Assembly: GCA_028095005.1 (NCBI GenBank)
Contig: CM051459.1
Location: forward strand, 279,329,229 to 279,393,228
Reading direction: 5' to 3'
DNA length: 64,000 nt
Source of the DNA: Rhynchospora pubera
Taxonomy: Eukaryota > Streptophyta > Magnoliopsida > Poales > Cyperaceae
Below the pieces are notes generated by a model, which saw only the letters and a program-made list of their open reading frames with translations, searched no databases and was not told the DNA's origin. The position numbers were made by a program, and so were the translations under genes. Within the stretch, counting starts at the first letter, position 1. Every line of letters starts with the position of its first letter. Shown piece by piece: positions 49,248-61,839 of this stretch.

Positions 49248-49436
49248 GGCTCCGTTTGGATGGCTTCTTCCTGGAATAAGGAATAAGGAATAACCACTTT
49301 TTACCAATAAATTTATTTCTAACCATCCAAACTCTTCACAAAAGTTACACACTTCCCAATAAATTTACCCATTCCCAATAAATTTCTTCCCTTCTTCCTT
49401 CTTCCTACCTTATTCTCAACGCATCCAAACGGAGCC
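49248..49436. mobile_element. MITE (family CT-1, near-identical to the copy at 1739)
   Basis: It has the same ends, GGCTCCGTTTGGAT and ATCCAAACGGAGCC, as the element at 1739, and a nearly identical interior. No TAA duplication is evident. The flank repeats AATCCAATCTCAAAGAATTA locally in altered form. Confidence 0.75.
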
Positions 49437-52078
49437 AAATAATTACTGCAAGATCATGCTTTTTCTAAACAAGATCTTTTTTGACATAATGAAAATGGAA
49501 TGTTCCCAAACTTTCTGTTACCGATTTTATAATTATAACTCTTTTGATTTTTAGGAAATTTATTGAAATCCCAATTGTTTCACCTCTCAGGTTATTTTTT
49601 TGTTAAATATTTTTAAAATAGCATGCAATTATCTAGTAGTGATTTTTCTAAGTTAATTACTTTTCATGAGAGGAATTCCATGTCATACTCCAACGAATAA
49701 AATTAGGTCCTCAGTCTAGTGAACTAATTAATGAACGAGCAAATAGAGAAAAAAGAGGCGTGTTTACTTCTATAGTGACTAGGATTAGTTGGGTCAAGTA
49801 CCTAGTCAACTTTATTTATGCCTAAAGAAGTCATTAAATTAAGAAATGTGGGCTGCCTTTGCAAAATCCACTCCAAAAGAAAGCCACAGCCAGCTCTGCA
49901 AGTCAATAAGACAATACTTTTTTCTTTGTAATTTTGTTTTGTTTGAAGAGTTTAGCTGCTCAATTTAATCCAAACATATGACATGATCTGTTTAAGCCCA
50001 ATTATATAATCCAAACTTTGATTTATACTAGTACATCCTAGACAGAGAGCAGAGGAGACGAGTATAAACAATTACTCGTCTATCTAAACACCGTATGAAA
50101 TTTTAAACTAATCACTAATAAAATAAGAATTATATATCTTATCAATCTAAATATAGCCAATACGGAAGTCCTGCTAATATTTATCAAATTTGAAAGTTTG
50201 AACCACTTTACTATTAATATAATTTGAAGTTTCACACGAGAGAACATGATATAAAACGGTATTTCCGTGATAATTTATCACTTCAGCTATATGTTCCCAT
50301 CTTGCTTCCTGAAATAAAACGGAGAGTGTGTGATATATAGAAATATTACCTCGAAGTACACAATATATAAAACAAGATATGATTTCAACAGATATACTTT
50401 GTAATTTATTTTGTATAGTAAATTAGCGGCATTTTCGTACTTCCGTGTACTAAAAGATGATGATAGTTACCCTGATAATTCTAGAAATTAAAAAAAAAGA
50501 GGAAGATAGTGTGTGGATATTAAATCTTGTATTAATTTTGTATTATCTGATTATAAGTATATAAAAATTATTATAAGACTCATTTATATTATTACTATTA
50601 CAACTATCTTCAACTCTGTACCTCCTGTTTATTAGTTATATCGTTGCCGTAATTTTATTAGTAACAATTACTCATAGTATATCCATAAATACTACAAATC
50701 TAAAACAAACCCCTCTTAATAATAATTGAAGCCAACAAAGGAATCTGCATATGCCACATTGAGATATCGCATCAATAATTATTAAAGTCAACAAATTAAG
50801 TAAGGAACCTACATATGCTACATTCAGATTTTGCATCGGTAGTGAGATATCTCAATTGTTGAAGTCAACCAAGTAAGGAATATGAATATTCCATATAGAG
50901 ATATCGCATCAATGAAAAATTGAAAACATATGCTGTTGCCTTCTTGAGTTATGAATTGGGTGATTCAACTAATACAATGCTCAAGTCAAAAGCAATAGTT
51001 ACCATTATTAGCCATTACATGTGCTGTGCAGTTGCCATTACCTTCTAGTCTAGATGCTTTAGCAGTTTAACCTAACTGAGAAAAAAAATCAGTCATTTAT
51101 AACCCATGAACTTTTATACTCACATGGTTTTCTAACAGTTATCTTGTTAATATTTTCTTTTATTTTTAAAAAAAAGCAGGGTTTCACAATTGAATATCTT
51201 CTAAAAAAATTTAAGCTTTTTGGTTTTGACTTTAGTACTTTACATTTTTTTTCGATAGGTGGGAAGAGTTATATTCTATGACTTTACATTTATAATATGC
51301 ATCTTAATTTCATGAATTTTTGAAAGATAACTCAAAGTTTCTTCTTTTGTAACTTCAGTTTATGTCAAATTCATGGGCGCGAACTTGTTAAATTTTCAAA
51401 ATAGCCCCTCGTTTTAATACTTTTGTTTTGTTTGCTTTTAAAAATACCATAGAAATTACTAAAAAAAAGAAAAAAAAATTATTAGTAAAATATCTCTGCA
51501 ACTAATTGTTAATTTTTGACAAAACAGCACACTTTTGTGTTGGATTCCAAGTTCAAAACTAAGGTCATAATAATAGCAAAATTTCAACTAGGAGTATTCT
51601 GTCACCTGAAGATGAATTTGATGAGGCTTGGTTTGTTTGCTATATTAAAAAGTTAATCTTCTCTCTTCAATATATCATTTGTTCATTCTAACCGCCACCA
51701 GAACAGTTCACTGAAAATTCTCAAAAAAAAAAAAAAAAAAAACCACCAATCTTCAATCGCTGTTCACTTCTAGAAGAAAATGTTTCGTGCAAGGGTAGAC
51801 AACTGTTATTTTGGTGCCACTCGTGGATGCTAAATTATTTAGCACCAGTGTAGTATGCCTTCGGAGTTCTAAAGTCCACACAGTACAGTACACTACACTA
51901 CAACGTCAATATATAGTGTCTACAACAGATCCCGCTTTTTTTTTTTTTTGATCTATTTTGCCCTAATATTTTACCGTTGTCCATTTTAAATGTGGCAGAC
52001 TATATATGAATTTCTTAGTTTTTTAAGGACATTAATTTAAGACTTAGGTAACAACACAATATGAACCAAAAGAAATGG
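49437..52078. other. AT-rich intergenic stretch
   Basis: Poly(A) runs (for example about 51725-51742) and short repeats such as GAGATATCGCATCAAT (50762, 50900) are present. No gene or element end can be supported. Confidence 0.5.
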
Positions 52079-52086
52079 CGTAGCAC

Positions 52087-52900
52087 CAGTGGCGAAGTTA
52101 GAATTTTATGTCAGCAGGGTCCTCAAAATTTTTTTTGCTGAAAACATATATATATTTATATAGTATAACGTATAACATAAACATAGTATAATAATATAAT
52201 TTTTTATTAAACAACTCTAAAATAACATAACATAAAAAAATTCATGAGAAATCAAACATATACTATAATAACAATAGATAATCTAAAATAATATATCCAA
52301 TTCAATATAATATAGCCAATATACAGAATAGATTCATTACATATCTTATTCAACATTTTTTTTTCTATATTATAGATATATAAAGATATTAGACGTATAG
52401 TAGAGTTCAGCCACTATTCAAACTACAATATTTTGGATCTTTTGTGACGCTCGGAATTTTTTTGAAAGTAATAGTTTTTTGGATTTTTAGTGCCAATTTT
52501 TATATAATATCCGAATAGTATATTTGATCTTCTATGATAGCTTTTGTTTATAATTTTCTAATGTTTACAAAACATTATATAGATGAATCACGTAATGAGC
52601 GAGATTCACGCTAATATATATATGTTATAAATAATCATTGATTTGAACATATTTCATTCTATTCTAAGTTTTGTCTAAATAATATTCATTGCGGATGAAG
52701 GAAGAAGACGATTCTTTACGAATAAATGCTAGTTGGGTCTCAATGTGATTTTTTAAACCAAACATGCATGTCCATCTGGGTCCGTCAAAATTTTGAGGTG
52801 GGTCCCTAATTTTTTATATATATTTTTATTTACAATTAAGTGAAATTTGATTGTATTTTTTTTTTGAGGATCCACCAAAAAATACGTGGCTTCGCCACTG
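52087..52900. mobile_element. hAT-type non-autonomous element, 814 bp
   Basis: The termini CAGTGGCGAAG and CTTCGCCACTG are perfect inverted repeats of the classic hAT form. Perfect 8-bp target duplications CGTAGCAC flank them (52079-52086 and 52901-52908). The interior is AT-rich with no transposase. Confidence 0.92.
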
Positions 52901-53389
52901 CGTAGCACGTTACCCTTCACATATGTTTTTAATTTAAGTCGGTTAGCCGCGTTAAATGTGAGGGTCTATATATGTGAAATAAAAAATTTTTTTGGTATAT
53001 TAATTAAGACTATAATAAAAATGTGAGAAAGTGGTTGGTAAATCACTATCTTAATCTCAAAAAAAAATCATTATTTTGATTCCACATAATATCAATGATT
53101 TACATTTTTTTTATTTATCGTTAGATTATGACATATACACCTATTTTCTGCCCGGACCATTTTGAAATACTTTTCAAATACTAATTTTCTTTTCATTTTC
53201 ATAACCATCTCCGATAATATTTTACATTTAGATATAGCATGTTGTTATTTTCTATTTATAGTTCACATTTATAAAAGGTTGATAGCACTTGTAAAATAAT
53301 TAAACATATAATTAGTTGGTGGTGCTGAATTGTGAATACAGTAGACCTGACGAGCAAAGTTTTTGCATCACGTGGCTGATAAGGATTAT

Positions 53390-54200
53390 CCGTGAAATCC
53401 ATCATCTCTATCATCCTCAAATACATATTTTTCATTTTTAGAAAATGCGTAATTAACTAATTTTCATTTTCAAAAATGTTTCGCTGAGAGTCATCCCCTT
53501 CTCTCCCAGCGCACATCCCTTCTCTCCTCTCTGTTTCGCTCATCCCCCTCCCCCTCTGCCTACCTCCCTTTCTGATTTACTATCTCCCTATGTTCTAGTT
53601 AAAACATATAATTGTTCTAGTTAAAACGTATAACTGTTTTAGTTAAAAGGTATAATTGTTCTGGTTAAAATACATAAATGTTCTACTTAAATACATAAAT
53701 GTTATAGTTAAATACATAAAAGTTCTGGTTAAATACATAATTGTTCCGGTTAAATATATAACTGTTCCGATTAAATATATAACTGTTTTAGTTAAAAGGT
53801 ATAATTGTTCTGGTTAAAATACATAAATACATAAATGTTCTAGTTAAACATATAAATTTTCTAGTTAAATATATAATTGTTCTAGTTAATTATATAATTG
53901 TTCTGGTTCTGATATTAACCAGAACATATAAATATTAACTAGAACAGTTAATATATATAACTGTTCTTCCTTTATCCCACTCTGTTTCGATCCCTCCCCT
54001 TTCCCTCCTCCTCCCCTTCCCTCCTCCTCCCCTTCCCTCTTCCCTCCACTCCCTCTCCTTCTCTCCCAGCACTCATCCTCATCATCCCTTGGACTTCCGA
54101 AAATGAAAGATAACATGTTTTCTAACAATAAAAAATATTAATGCGTTGTAGAGGGGATGATGGGGATGATAGAAGAGGGGGACGACGGAAAGCAATTTCG
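53390..54200. repeat. Minisatellite with pyrimidine-rich arms in a diverged foldback
   Basis: The centre (53594-53960) has about 15 units of ~22-26 bp built on TGTTCTAGTTAAATACATAA. Both arms are CT-rich (53495-53580 and 53985-54095), sharing CCTTCTCTCCCAGC. The outermost parts (TTAGAAAATGCG...TTTTCATTTTC and its counterpart) are loosely inverted. The plus/minus frames here are low complexity. Confidence 0.6.
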
Positions 54201-54259
54201 GATTTTATATATTTCACATAAAAAAAGTCTTATTTTTTAATTTTAATATTTCGTAAGTC

Positions 54260-54345
54260 CGAGCTCTTGGTCTAATGACAAAGAGCAATGCTTCTTTCAC
54301 ACAAGTCGCAGATTGGAAATCCGGCTGGGGTCCTTTGTGACATTT
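54260..54345 (+). repeat. Possible SINE/tRNA-like fragment
   Basis: GAGCTCTTGGTCTAATGACA and AGATTGGAAATCCGG are weakly A-box- and B-box-like, about 40 bp apart. No tail is visible. This is weak. Confidence 0.2.
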
Positions 54346-54404
54346 AATTTCGAAATAAATGGGAAGGCTCGACACATTTTATCTTGGTAATTAGTACTTA
54401 CTAT

Positions 54405-55158
54405 TAGTGTTCTAAAAAAACACTGCGTGTCCGAACACAACACGACACGAGAACTTCACGTGGCGTGTCGTGTCCAACCTTGATGAAATAGACACGACAC
54501 GATACAACACACGAATTTTCTAGAGACGACACGACACAGAACGATACACGACACGTATTACAGACACGTCAAACACGAAAAAGGAGACACGCATTAAGTG
54601 TTATAGAAATACAATGGATTTTACAATTATATACTTACTATTATATTTTTTCCATAAATCTTGCCAAACAATAGACTTATTTCCGAATAAAGCACTTGTA
54701 AATTGTTAGAATTGGAAATCAAAAGATTACAATATAATTAGGGTGATTCAATAATTAAAACACAAATAAAAGTAGAAGGGTCCAGAGCTATGAGCAAATT
54801 AAAGATAGAAATCTATCTGTGATTTGTTTTAAAAAGAATCAAATATTTTTTGTCATATCTTGTATTGTTATGATAAGGATAGTATAAATTATTCATTATC
54901 TCAAAAAATTGAAATAATATTTTACGGCTCTTGTATTTTTCAAAAAGTTAAACGCGTCTGAACACGTCACGGCACGATATGTCTAAAGAAGACACGACAC
55001 GACACGGCACGAGGACACGAGGCGTGGTGTGTCATGTCCATCTCTTAGGATTTAGACATGGCACGACATGACACATGAAATATTTAGACACGACACGAGA
55101 GATGATCTGGGCACGACGTGTTTGACACGACACGACACAACATGTATTTAGAAAACTA
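54405..55158. mobile_element. hAT-type element with ACACGACACG repeats, 754 bp
   Basis: The ends TAGTGTTCTAAA and TTTAGAAAACTA are inverted repeats. The flanks CTTACTAT (54397-54404) and CTTACCAT (55159-55166) match at 7 of 8 bases. Both arms are dominated by tandem ACACGACACG/CGTGTCGTG words, and the centre is AT-rich. There is no transposase. Confidence 0.8.
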
Positions 55159-55199
55159 CTTACCATCCATCTAATTGTCATCACTTTCATCCACGAGCG

Positions 55200-56290
55200 A
55201 CTCAGGCGCTTCGATCTGATCCAAGTGATCCTAGTGTGTGCACCTCCCTTACCCAGCAATCCGAGTGCGCTTCCCATTCCCTCCCTCCGCTCCCAGGTAC
55301 GGCTCTCCATCCCTTCTATCTTTTCCTTCTTGAGTTCCCCTCCCTCCCTTTGCTCCTTCTTTCTTCATTCTCCCTTCCTTTCGTCCCCCTACCTTCTCCT
55401 TTCCTTTCTACTCCCTCTATCTCCATCTCTATTGATTTTTTTTATTTCTCACTGGTCCTTCTTTCTTTTTTTCTCTCTCTCCATTTTATCTCACGTTACA
55501 TCTGTTTAGATTTTTTTATATAACTGTTCAATTTAATTGTCATTTCTGTTCAGTTTATTTGCTCACTTTTTACTTTTTGTATGAGTCCTCATTGTTTGTT
55601 ACGTCTGTTAAATTATTTGATATAACTGTTCAATTTAATTGTCATTTCTGTTCAATTCATTTGCTCACTTTTACTTTTTGTATGAGTCCACATTTTTTTT
55701 TACATCTGTTCATTTTATTTGCTTTTTATGTTCAATTTAATTGTCATTTCTGTTCAGTTTATTTGCTCACTTTTATTTTTTGTATGAGTCCACATTGTTT
55801 GTTACATTTGTTCAGTTTATTTGATATAATTGTTCAATTAGTGTTATATTTGTTCATTTTATGTTCACTGTTTATTTTTTATACAAGTCTACATGTTTGT
55901 TACATTTGTTCAATTTATGTGTTATAACTATTCAATTTATTTGGCCCTTCCGTTCAGTTTATTTGCTCATTTTAATTTTTTCTACGAGTCTACATTGCTT
56001 GTTACATCTGTTCAATTTATTTACTATTTATGTTCAATTAGTTGTTATATCTGTTCAGTTTAAGAAGGCAGGATAAAATGTGAGGGAGAGGAAGGAGAAA
56101 TAGATCGCCAGGGAGGAGGGAGGGACATAAGGGAGGGCGCTGGCAAGGAAGGAAGACGCATTAGGGAGGAAGGGACGCAAGGGAGGAAAGACGCGTGAGG
56201 GAGGGAGGGCGCGTGAGCGAGGGAGATGCGCCTCACCCAAAAGCGCGAAAAAATAAAAGATAAAGAGGAAGGGAGGGTTGGATGACGCAG
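55200..56290. repeat. Composite element: CT-rich arm, minisatellite, GA-rich arm
   Basis: The left arm (55240-55500) is CT-rich (CCTCCCTCC). The centre (about 55505-56065) has five or more diverged units containing TGTTCAATTTAATTGTCATT and TTTGTATGAGTCCACATTG. The right arm (56068-56290) is GA-rich (GGGAGGGAGGGCGCGTGAG), so the arms are roughly complementary. This is the same architecture as 44850-46258. The frames of about 120 codons inside follow the repeat. Confidence 0.6.
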
Positions 56291-56301
56291 ATGGTTTTTT
56301 G

Positions 56302-59300
56302 TGTTGGAGTTATGTCCTAGAAGTCAATATTGAATGACTTAATTTCTTAGTTTATGTTATTGATGATATTTGATCATTTGTTCCTAGGATTTATTATTGA
56401 TAGATCATTCAGGTTGAGGATCTGAATTGTGGATCTCTGTGGATCATTCATTAGAATGACAATAATAAATCTAAATTGTCCCTAATCTTGATAATTAACA
56501 AGGAACATTAATTATCATATAAGATTAGTATGCAAATTAAGTGATGATTAAGTTCTACAAATCATAGATAAAGAGTTACCAACTTAATTGCATATGTGTA
56601 TGTTATTGAAACATAGCACGGGACATGACACAATGAAATAAACATATGGATTGTGTTATGTGTCATTGTTTATTTCATATGAGTTTGATTCTAAGTTTGA
56701 GATGATTCAACTTTTCTACATGAGGATAGGTTCCATAAATATCGTCTACCGCTAATTCTTGATAAAGTCTGCTATATGGACGTTATTTATGTTCTCTTGA
56801 ATTGTGCAGGGAAAGGTTCTTCATCAAGAAAATCATATGTCCCTCATTAGTATACCTAGTGAGTGATAATATCTGTTTGGGGTCCTTGATGGAGTTGGAT
56901 TGTTTGGCCAACATGTGCAATCAACTGTAGATCAATAAACGTATAATCTGCAAGAATAACACATTCTTATCTTGGATTATACGATGATATCATGTGACAT
57001 AAGAATCGGACAAGGAAATGTTAGGAAAGTTGTTAATTTTAATTTTGTGCTAATTACTCATAATTAAGAGATTAAAACAACAAACAAAGGATCTAGCACT
57101 TAAGTTCAATTGACACACAGAGAATAAGGTGGAAAATTGTACCTCTCTTGGTATAGCAACCAAGATGCTCGTTCCAACGGCTTAGATGTCGATGGCGAGC
57201 CCTCCAAGCACCTCCAAGTCGAACGCCTCGAGTCCACTAAGGAATTAACCACGTTCTCAACTAATTATGCTAGTAATTAGGAGAAACGAGACTAATTCCT
57301 AAGCTTTCCCTCTTCTAGTTAATTCTTCCAATTAATTTATGTGGAAAGCTTGCTCAACACATGAGGTAGATGGTGGATAGAAGAGAGAAAAGGGGAAGAA
57401 AAATTATGAAATTTTTCTCTTCCTTTGTGTGTGGTTCGGCCAAGGAAAGAGGAGAGAGAGAGGTGCAAAAGGTGACTAGGGTTTTCTCCCAAAGAACACC
57501 CCTTTATATAGACCACATAACATAGCTCTCATCCAAACTTGAATGGACAAAATTGCCCCTCCTATAGCCGCACCTACCTACCCCTATTATGGGCTAGGCC
57601 TCAACTCTAGTTGAGCCCATTACTCTTCCATTTAATTGCACCTTCTATTGGACATTAAATTAACTAATTAATTTAAAGGCCCAATTAGCTCAAATAATTA
57701 AATGTGTTGATAATAATTAATTATTAACTATTTAATAATTAATATGGAATTAGTCAATGCATTAAATTATTTCGATATGATCTATTTGACTTAATTAATC
57801 ATAACGGTCCATAACGGTATATGATTAATTAATCAACTTATCATATTTTACAAAACCTATTGTTGCAAATAAATAATTAATGCACGTATGGTTAAACACC
57901 TTATTATGTGTGACCCTTTGAGGATTTATGCTATGTTGGACATGGAATTAAATCGCTATTTAATCCCAATAATCATAAGCGGTATCTAGCAACACATTAT
58001 GATTCCCAATTCGCATAAATAGTGTACTGCTACAATATTTCAATCCTGCATAAGAGAATAATTATGTTTCTCTATTTTGATTCTTATGTCACGCGATATC
58101 ATCGTATAATCCAAGATAGGAACGTGTCATTCTTGCAGATTATACGTTTCTTGATCTAGAGATAATTGTATCAGTTGCTAGCAAACAATCTATCTCCATC
58201 AAGGGGCCTAAACAGATATCGTCACTCACTAAGTGAATTAATGAGGGACATACGGTTTTCTTGATAATTAGCTTTTCCCCGCACAATTCAAGAGAACTTA
58301 AATCAAGTCCGTATAGCAACCCTTATCAGGAATCAGCGATAAACATGATTTATAGAACCTATCCTCATGTGGAAAAGATAATCATCTCAAACTTAGAACC
58401 AAAATCATAATGAAATAAATAATGACATGTAACACAATCCATATATTTATTTCGTGGGGTCTAGTCATGTACTATGTTCTATAACATACACATATGCAAT
58501 TAAGTTGGTTACTCTTAACCTATGATTTATAGAACTTAATCATCACTTAACTTGCATACTAATCTTATTGATAATTAATGTCCTTTGTTAATTATCAAGA
58601 TTATGGACCGTTTAGATTTATTATTGTCATTCTAAAGAATGATCCACAGAGATCTATAATTCAAATCCTCAACCTGAATGAACTGTCAACGAATAAATCA
58701 AAGAACAAATGATCTGAAATCATCAATAACATAAACTATAGAAGTAGCCTAATATTATTGGCTTCTAGGACATATCTCTAACAGGAAATATTTTTATTTC
58801 TTATGCAGGATTTGAATATTTGTATCAATACATTATTTATGCGAATTGGGAGTCATAACGTATTGCTAGATACCGCTTATGATTATTGAAATTAAACAAT
58901 GATTTAATTCCATGGCCAACATAGCGTGAATCCTCAAAGGGTCACACAAATAGAGTTGTAACCACACGGTGCATTATTTATTTATTCGCAACAGTAAGTA
59001 TTGCGAAAATATGATAAGTTGATCAATTAATTATATATCGTTGCGAACCGTTATAATTAATTAAGTCAAAGTGATCATATAGAAACAAATTAGTGCATTA
59101 TCTAATCCCAAAATAATTACTAATAAGTTAATAATTAATGTTGTTTAACTTAATTTAATTAATTGAGCTATTTGGACCTTTATTTAAATAGTTAATTAAA
59201 AGCCTGAATTAGGATGGTTAAAAGAGCAATTAAAGAAATTAATTTAATGGGTCTAAATACAATTGTTATAGCCCATTAAAGGCCTATCCAAGGCAGGTCA

Positions 59301-59839
59301 TGGAAGGGCAAATTTGTCCATACATTAATTATGAAAATTAAGTTTAGAGAGTTATAAATAGAGGGTTCAGGTTTGGAGCAAACCCTAACTTCTCTCTCTT
59401 CCTCTTTGCTACCCGAATTTTCTCAAGAGAAGAAAATTTCAGATTTTCTTCTTCTTGCTCTCTTCTCCCATCCTCTTGGCTCATATGTTGAGCAAACTTC
59501 TTCCACCATTAAAATAGTTTATTTGAAAGAAAAGGATGAAAAGGATTAGATGTGATTTCTAATCGCTAGCACGGTTTCGAGATCGTGGTGATTCTCTTGG
59601 TGGACTCGAGGTCAACCTTTGGAGAAGAAGGAAAAGAGGAACAGCACGGCATCGACTCCTATGCCATGAATTTTTCCTTCTTGATATGATTAAAGAAGAA
59701 GTATATCCATAATACCTTTTCTCATGGTTAATTGATGTGTTATATGCTCGCAAGATCCTTTATTGTGGTTGTTTTCTAGTTCTATGTTTATTAAATGTAA
59801 TAAAAAGTTGAAATTGTCAATCCCAACCACTTCCTAACA
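56302..59839 (+). repeat. Copia-type solo LTR (about 1768 bp) split by a nested solo LTR
   Basis: It starts TGTTGGAGTTATGTCCTAG, ends CCACTTCCTAACA, and is flanked by perfect 5-bp repeats TTTTG (56297-56301, 59840-59844). Removing the nested insertion (57019-58783 plus one GGAAA) joins 57018 to 58789 and yields a single LTR. A TATA-like TTATAAATA lies near 59353. No internal retrotransposon domain is attached, so it is a solo LTR. The terminus resembles Angela/Tork Ty1/copia LTRs, also about 1.7 kb as I recall. Confidence 0.88.
57019..58783 (-). repeat. Nested copia-type solo LTR (1765 bp), inverted
   Basis: It is bounded by TGTTAGGAAAG at the left and CTCTAACA at the right, with perfect 5-bp repeats GGAAA (57014-57018, 58784-58788). 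On the minus strand it reads as a full family member, TGTTAGAGATATG ... CCTAACA. A minus-strand TATATAAAG lies near 57507. It is closely similar to the partial copy at 1-739. Confidence 0.9.
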
Positions 59840-59942
59840 TTTTGTGGATGACGGTTATCAGCTCTGTTTTATCTTCAATATATATATATTTCGTAAACCC
59901 ATCATTCCATATTTCATAAACCCATCATTCCAGTGTAGGTAC

Positions 59943-61700
59943 CGTTGGAGTTATGTCCTAGAAGTCAATAATTTAATGACTTAAATATTAGTTTATGTTA
60001 TGAATGATTTTTAATCATTTGTTCCTAGGTTTATTGACAAATCATTCAGGTTGAGGATCTGAATTGTGGATCTCCGTGGATCATTCTTTAGAATGACAAT
60101 AATAAATCTAAATAGTCTATAATTTTGATAATTAACAAGGAACATTAATTATCATATAAGATTAGTATGCAAGTTAAGTGATGATTAAGTTCTACAAATC
60201 ATAGGTAAAGAGTTACCAACTTAATTGCATATGTGTATGTTATGGAACATAGTACATGACTTGACCCAATGAAATAAATATATGGATTGTGTTATGTGTC
60301 ATTATTTATTTCGTTATGATTTTGGTTCTAAGTTTGTGATGTTTATATTTCCCACATGAGGATAGGTTCAATAAATATTGTCTACCGCTGATTCCCGATA
60401 AGGGCTGCTATACGGACTTTATTTATGTTCTCTTGAATTGTACGGGAAAAAACTAATCATCAAGAAAACTGTATGTCCCTCACTAATTCACTTAGTGAGT
60501 GACGATATCTGTTTGGGCCCCTTGATGGAGTTGGATCTTATGCGCGCAACTAGGCGATCAACTGTAGATCAAGAAACGTATAATCTGCAAGAATGACACA
60601 TTCCTATCTTGGATTATACGATGATATCGTGTGACATAAAAATCAAAATAGAGAAATACTTTTATTCTCTTATGCAGGATTTTAATATTGTAGCAGTACA
60701 TTATTTATGCGAATTGGGAATAATAACGTGTTGCTAGATACCGCTTATGATTATTTAAATTAAATAAAGATTTAATTCCATGTCCAATATAGCATAAATC
60801 CTCAAATAGTCATACAAAATAAGGTGTTTAATCATACGTGCATTATTTATTTATTTGCAACAGTGAGTATTGCAAAAATATGATAAGTTGATTAATTAAT
60901 CATATACCATTGTGGACCGTTATAATTAATTAAGTCAAATTGATCATATTGAAATAAATTAATGCATTGTCTGATATCTAAATAATTATTATTAAGTTAA
61001 TAATTATTTATAAACAACACACTTAATTTATTTAAGATGATTGGACTTTTATTTAATTGTAAATGAAAAGTCCAATTAAATAGCAATTGAATGGGGCATT
61101 TAATTAATTGAATTAAGGACCTATTGAGATGAGCTAGTGGCCCACCTAGGCCCACTATTAGGCCGGCCTCATTGAGGTGGTAGGTGGGGTGACACACTTG
61201 TAATTTGTGTGAACTTTGTGCTAGGGTTTGGAGCCTATATAAAGACCTATATGGAGACTCCTTGGATGACCCTCTCTCTTCCTCTCCTAGCCGCCACCCT
61301 TCTCCCTCCCTTGGTCGTGCGCCTCTCTCTCTCTCTCCCTCCACTCAATTGCTCATGTGTTGAGCTCTCTCTTTCACTAAATTAATTGGTGAATTAATTG
61401 AAGAAAGGGAAAGTTTTGGGATTAGACTTGTTATTCTCATCGCTAGCACGATTTAAGAATAACTTGGTTAATACCTTAGTGGACTCGAGGTGGCTGATTT
61501 GGAGGAGTTTGGAATGCACCCCACCGACTTCTAAGCCGTAGGAACAAGCCTCCTAATTACCATATTAGGAGAGGTAATGAAATTCCTACATTTCACTTGT
61601 GTTGGACTGGACTTTTGCACTAGATTCTTGATGCTTGATGTTTAATTGGATTAATTAAGTGTAATTAGTCACAAAAATTAAAATTAAGCATATTAGAACA
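59943..61700 (+). repeat. Copia-type solo LTR (1758 bp) with a mutated 5' terminus
   Basis: It begins CGTTGGAGTTATGTCCTAG (TG changed to CG) and ends AAGCATATTAGAACA. Perfect 5-bp repeats GGTAC flank it (59938-59942, 61701-61705). TATATAAAG lies near 61237. It shares the full length with the other copies and has no internal domain. Confidence 0.88.
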
Positions 61701-61836
61701 GGTACAGAGGTACAATAATTTGTTACAACTTGTAAGCTCTCATGCCTAATTAATGTTTTGATCATATAGGTACAGAGGTACAATAATTTGTTACAACTTG
61801 TAAGCTCTCATGCCTAATTAATGTTTTGATCATATT
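61701..61836. repeat. Tandem duplication of a 68-bp unit beside the LTR
   Basis: Two copies (61701-61768 and 61769-61836) start GGTACAGAGGTACAATAATT and are identical except for the last base. The first five bases of copy one are the LTR's target duplication. Confidence 0.95.
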
Positions 61837-61839
61837 TAA

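Noticed and set aside
55225..55927. Frames of 94-122 codons
   Set aside because: They read through CT-rich and minisatellite sequence, and the peptide repeats mirror the DNA repeats.
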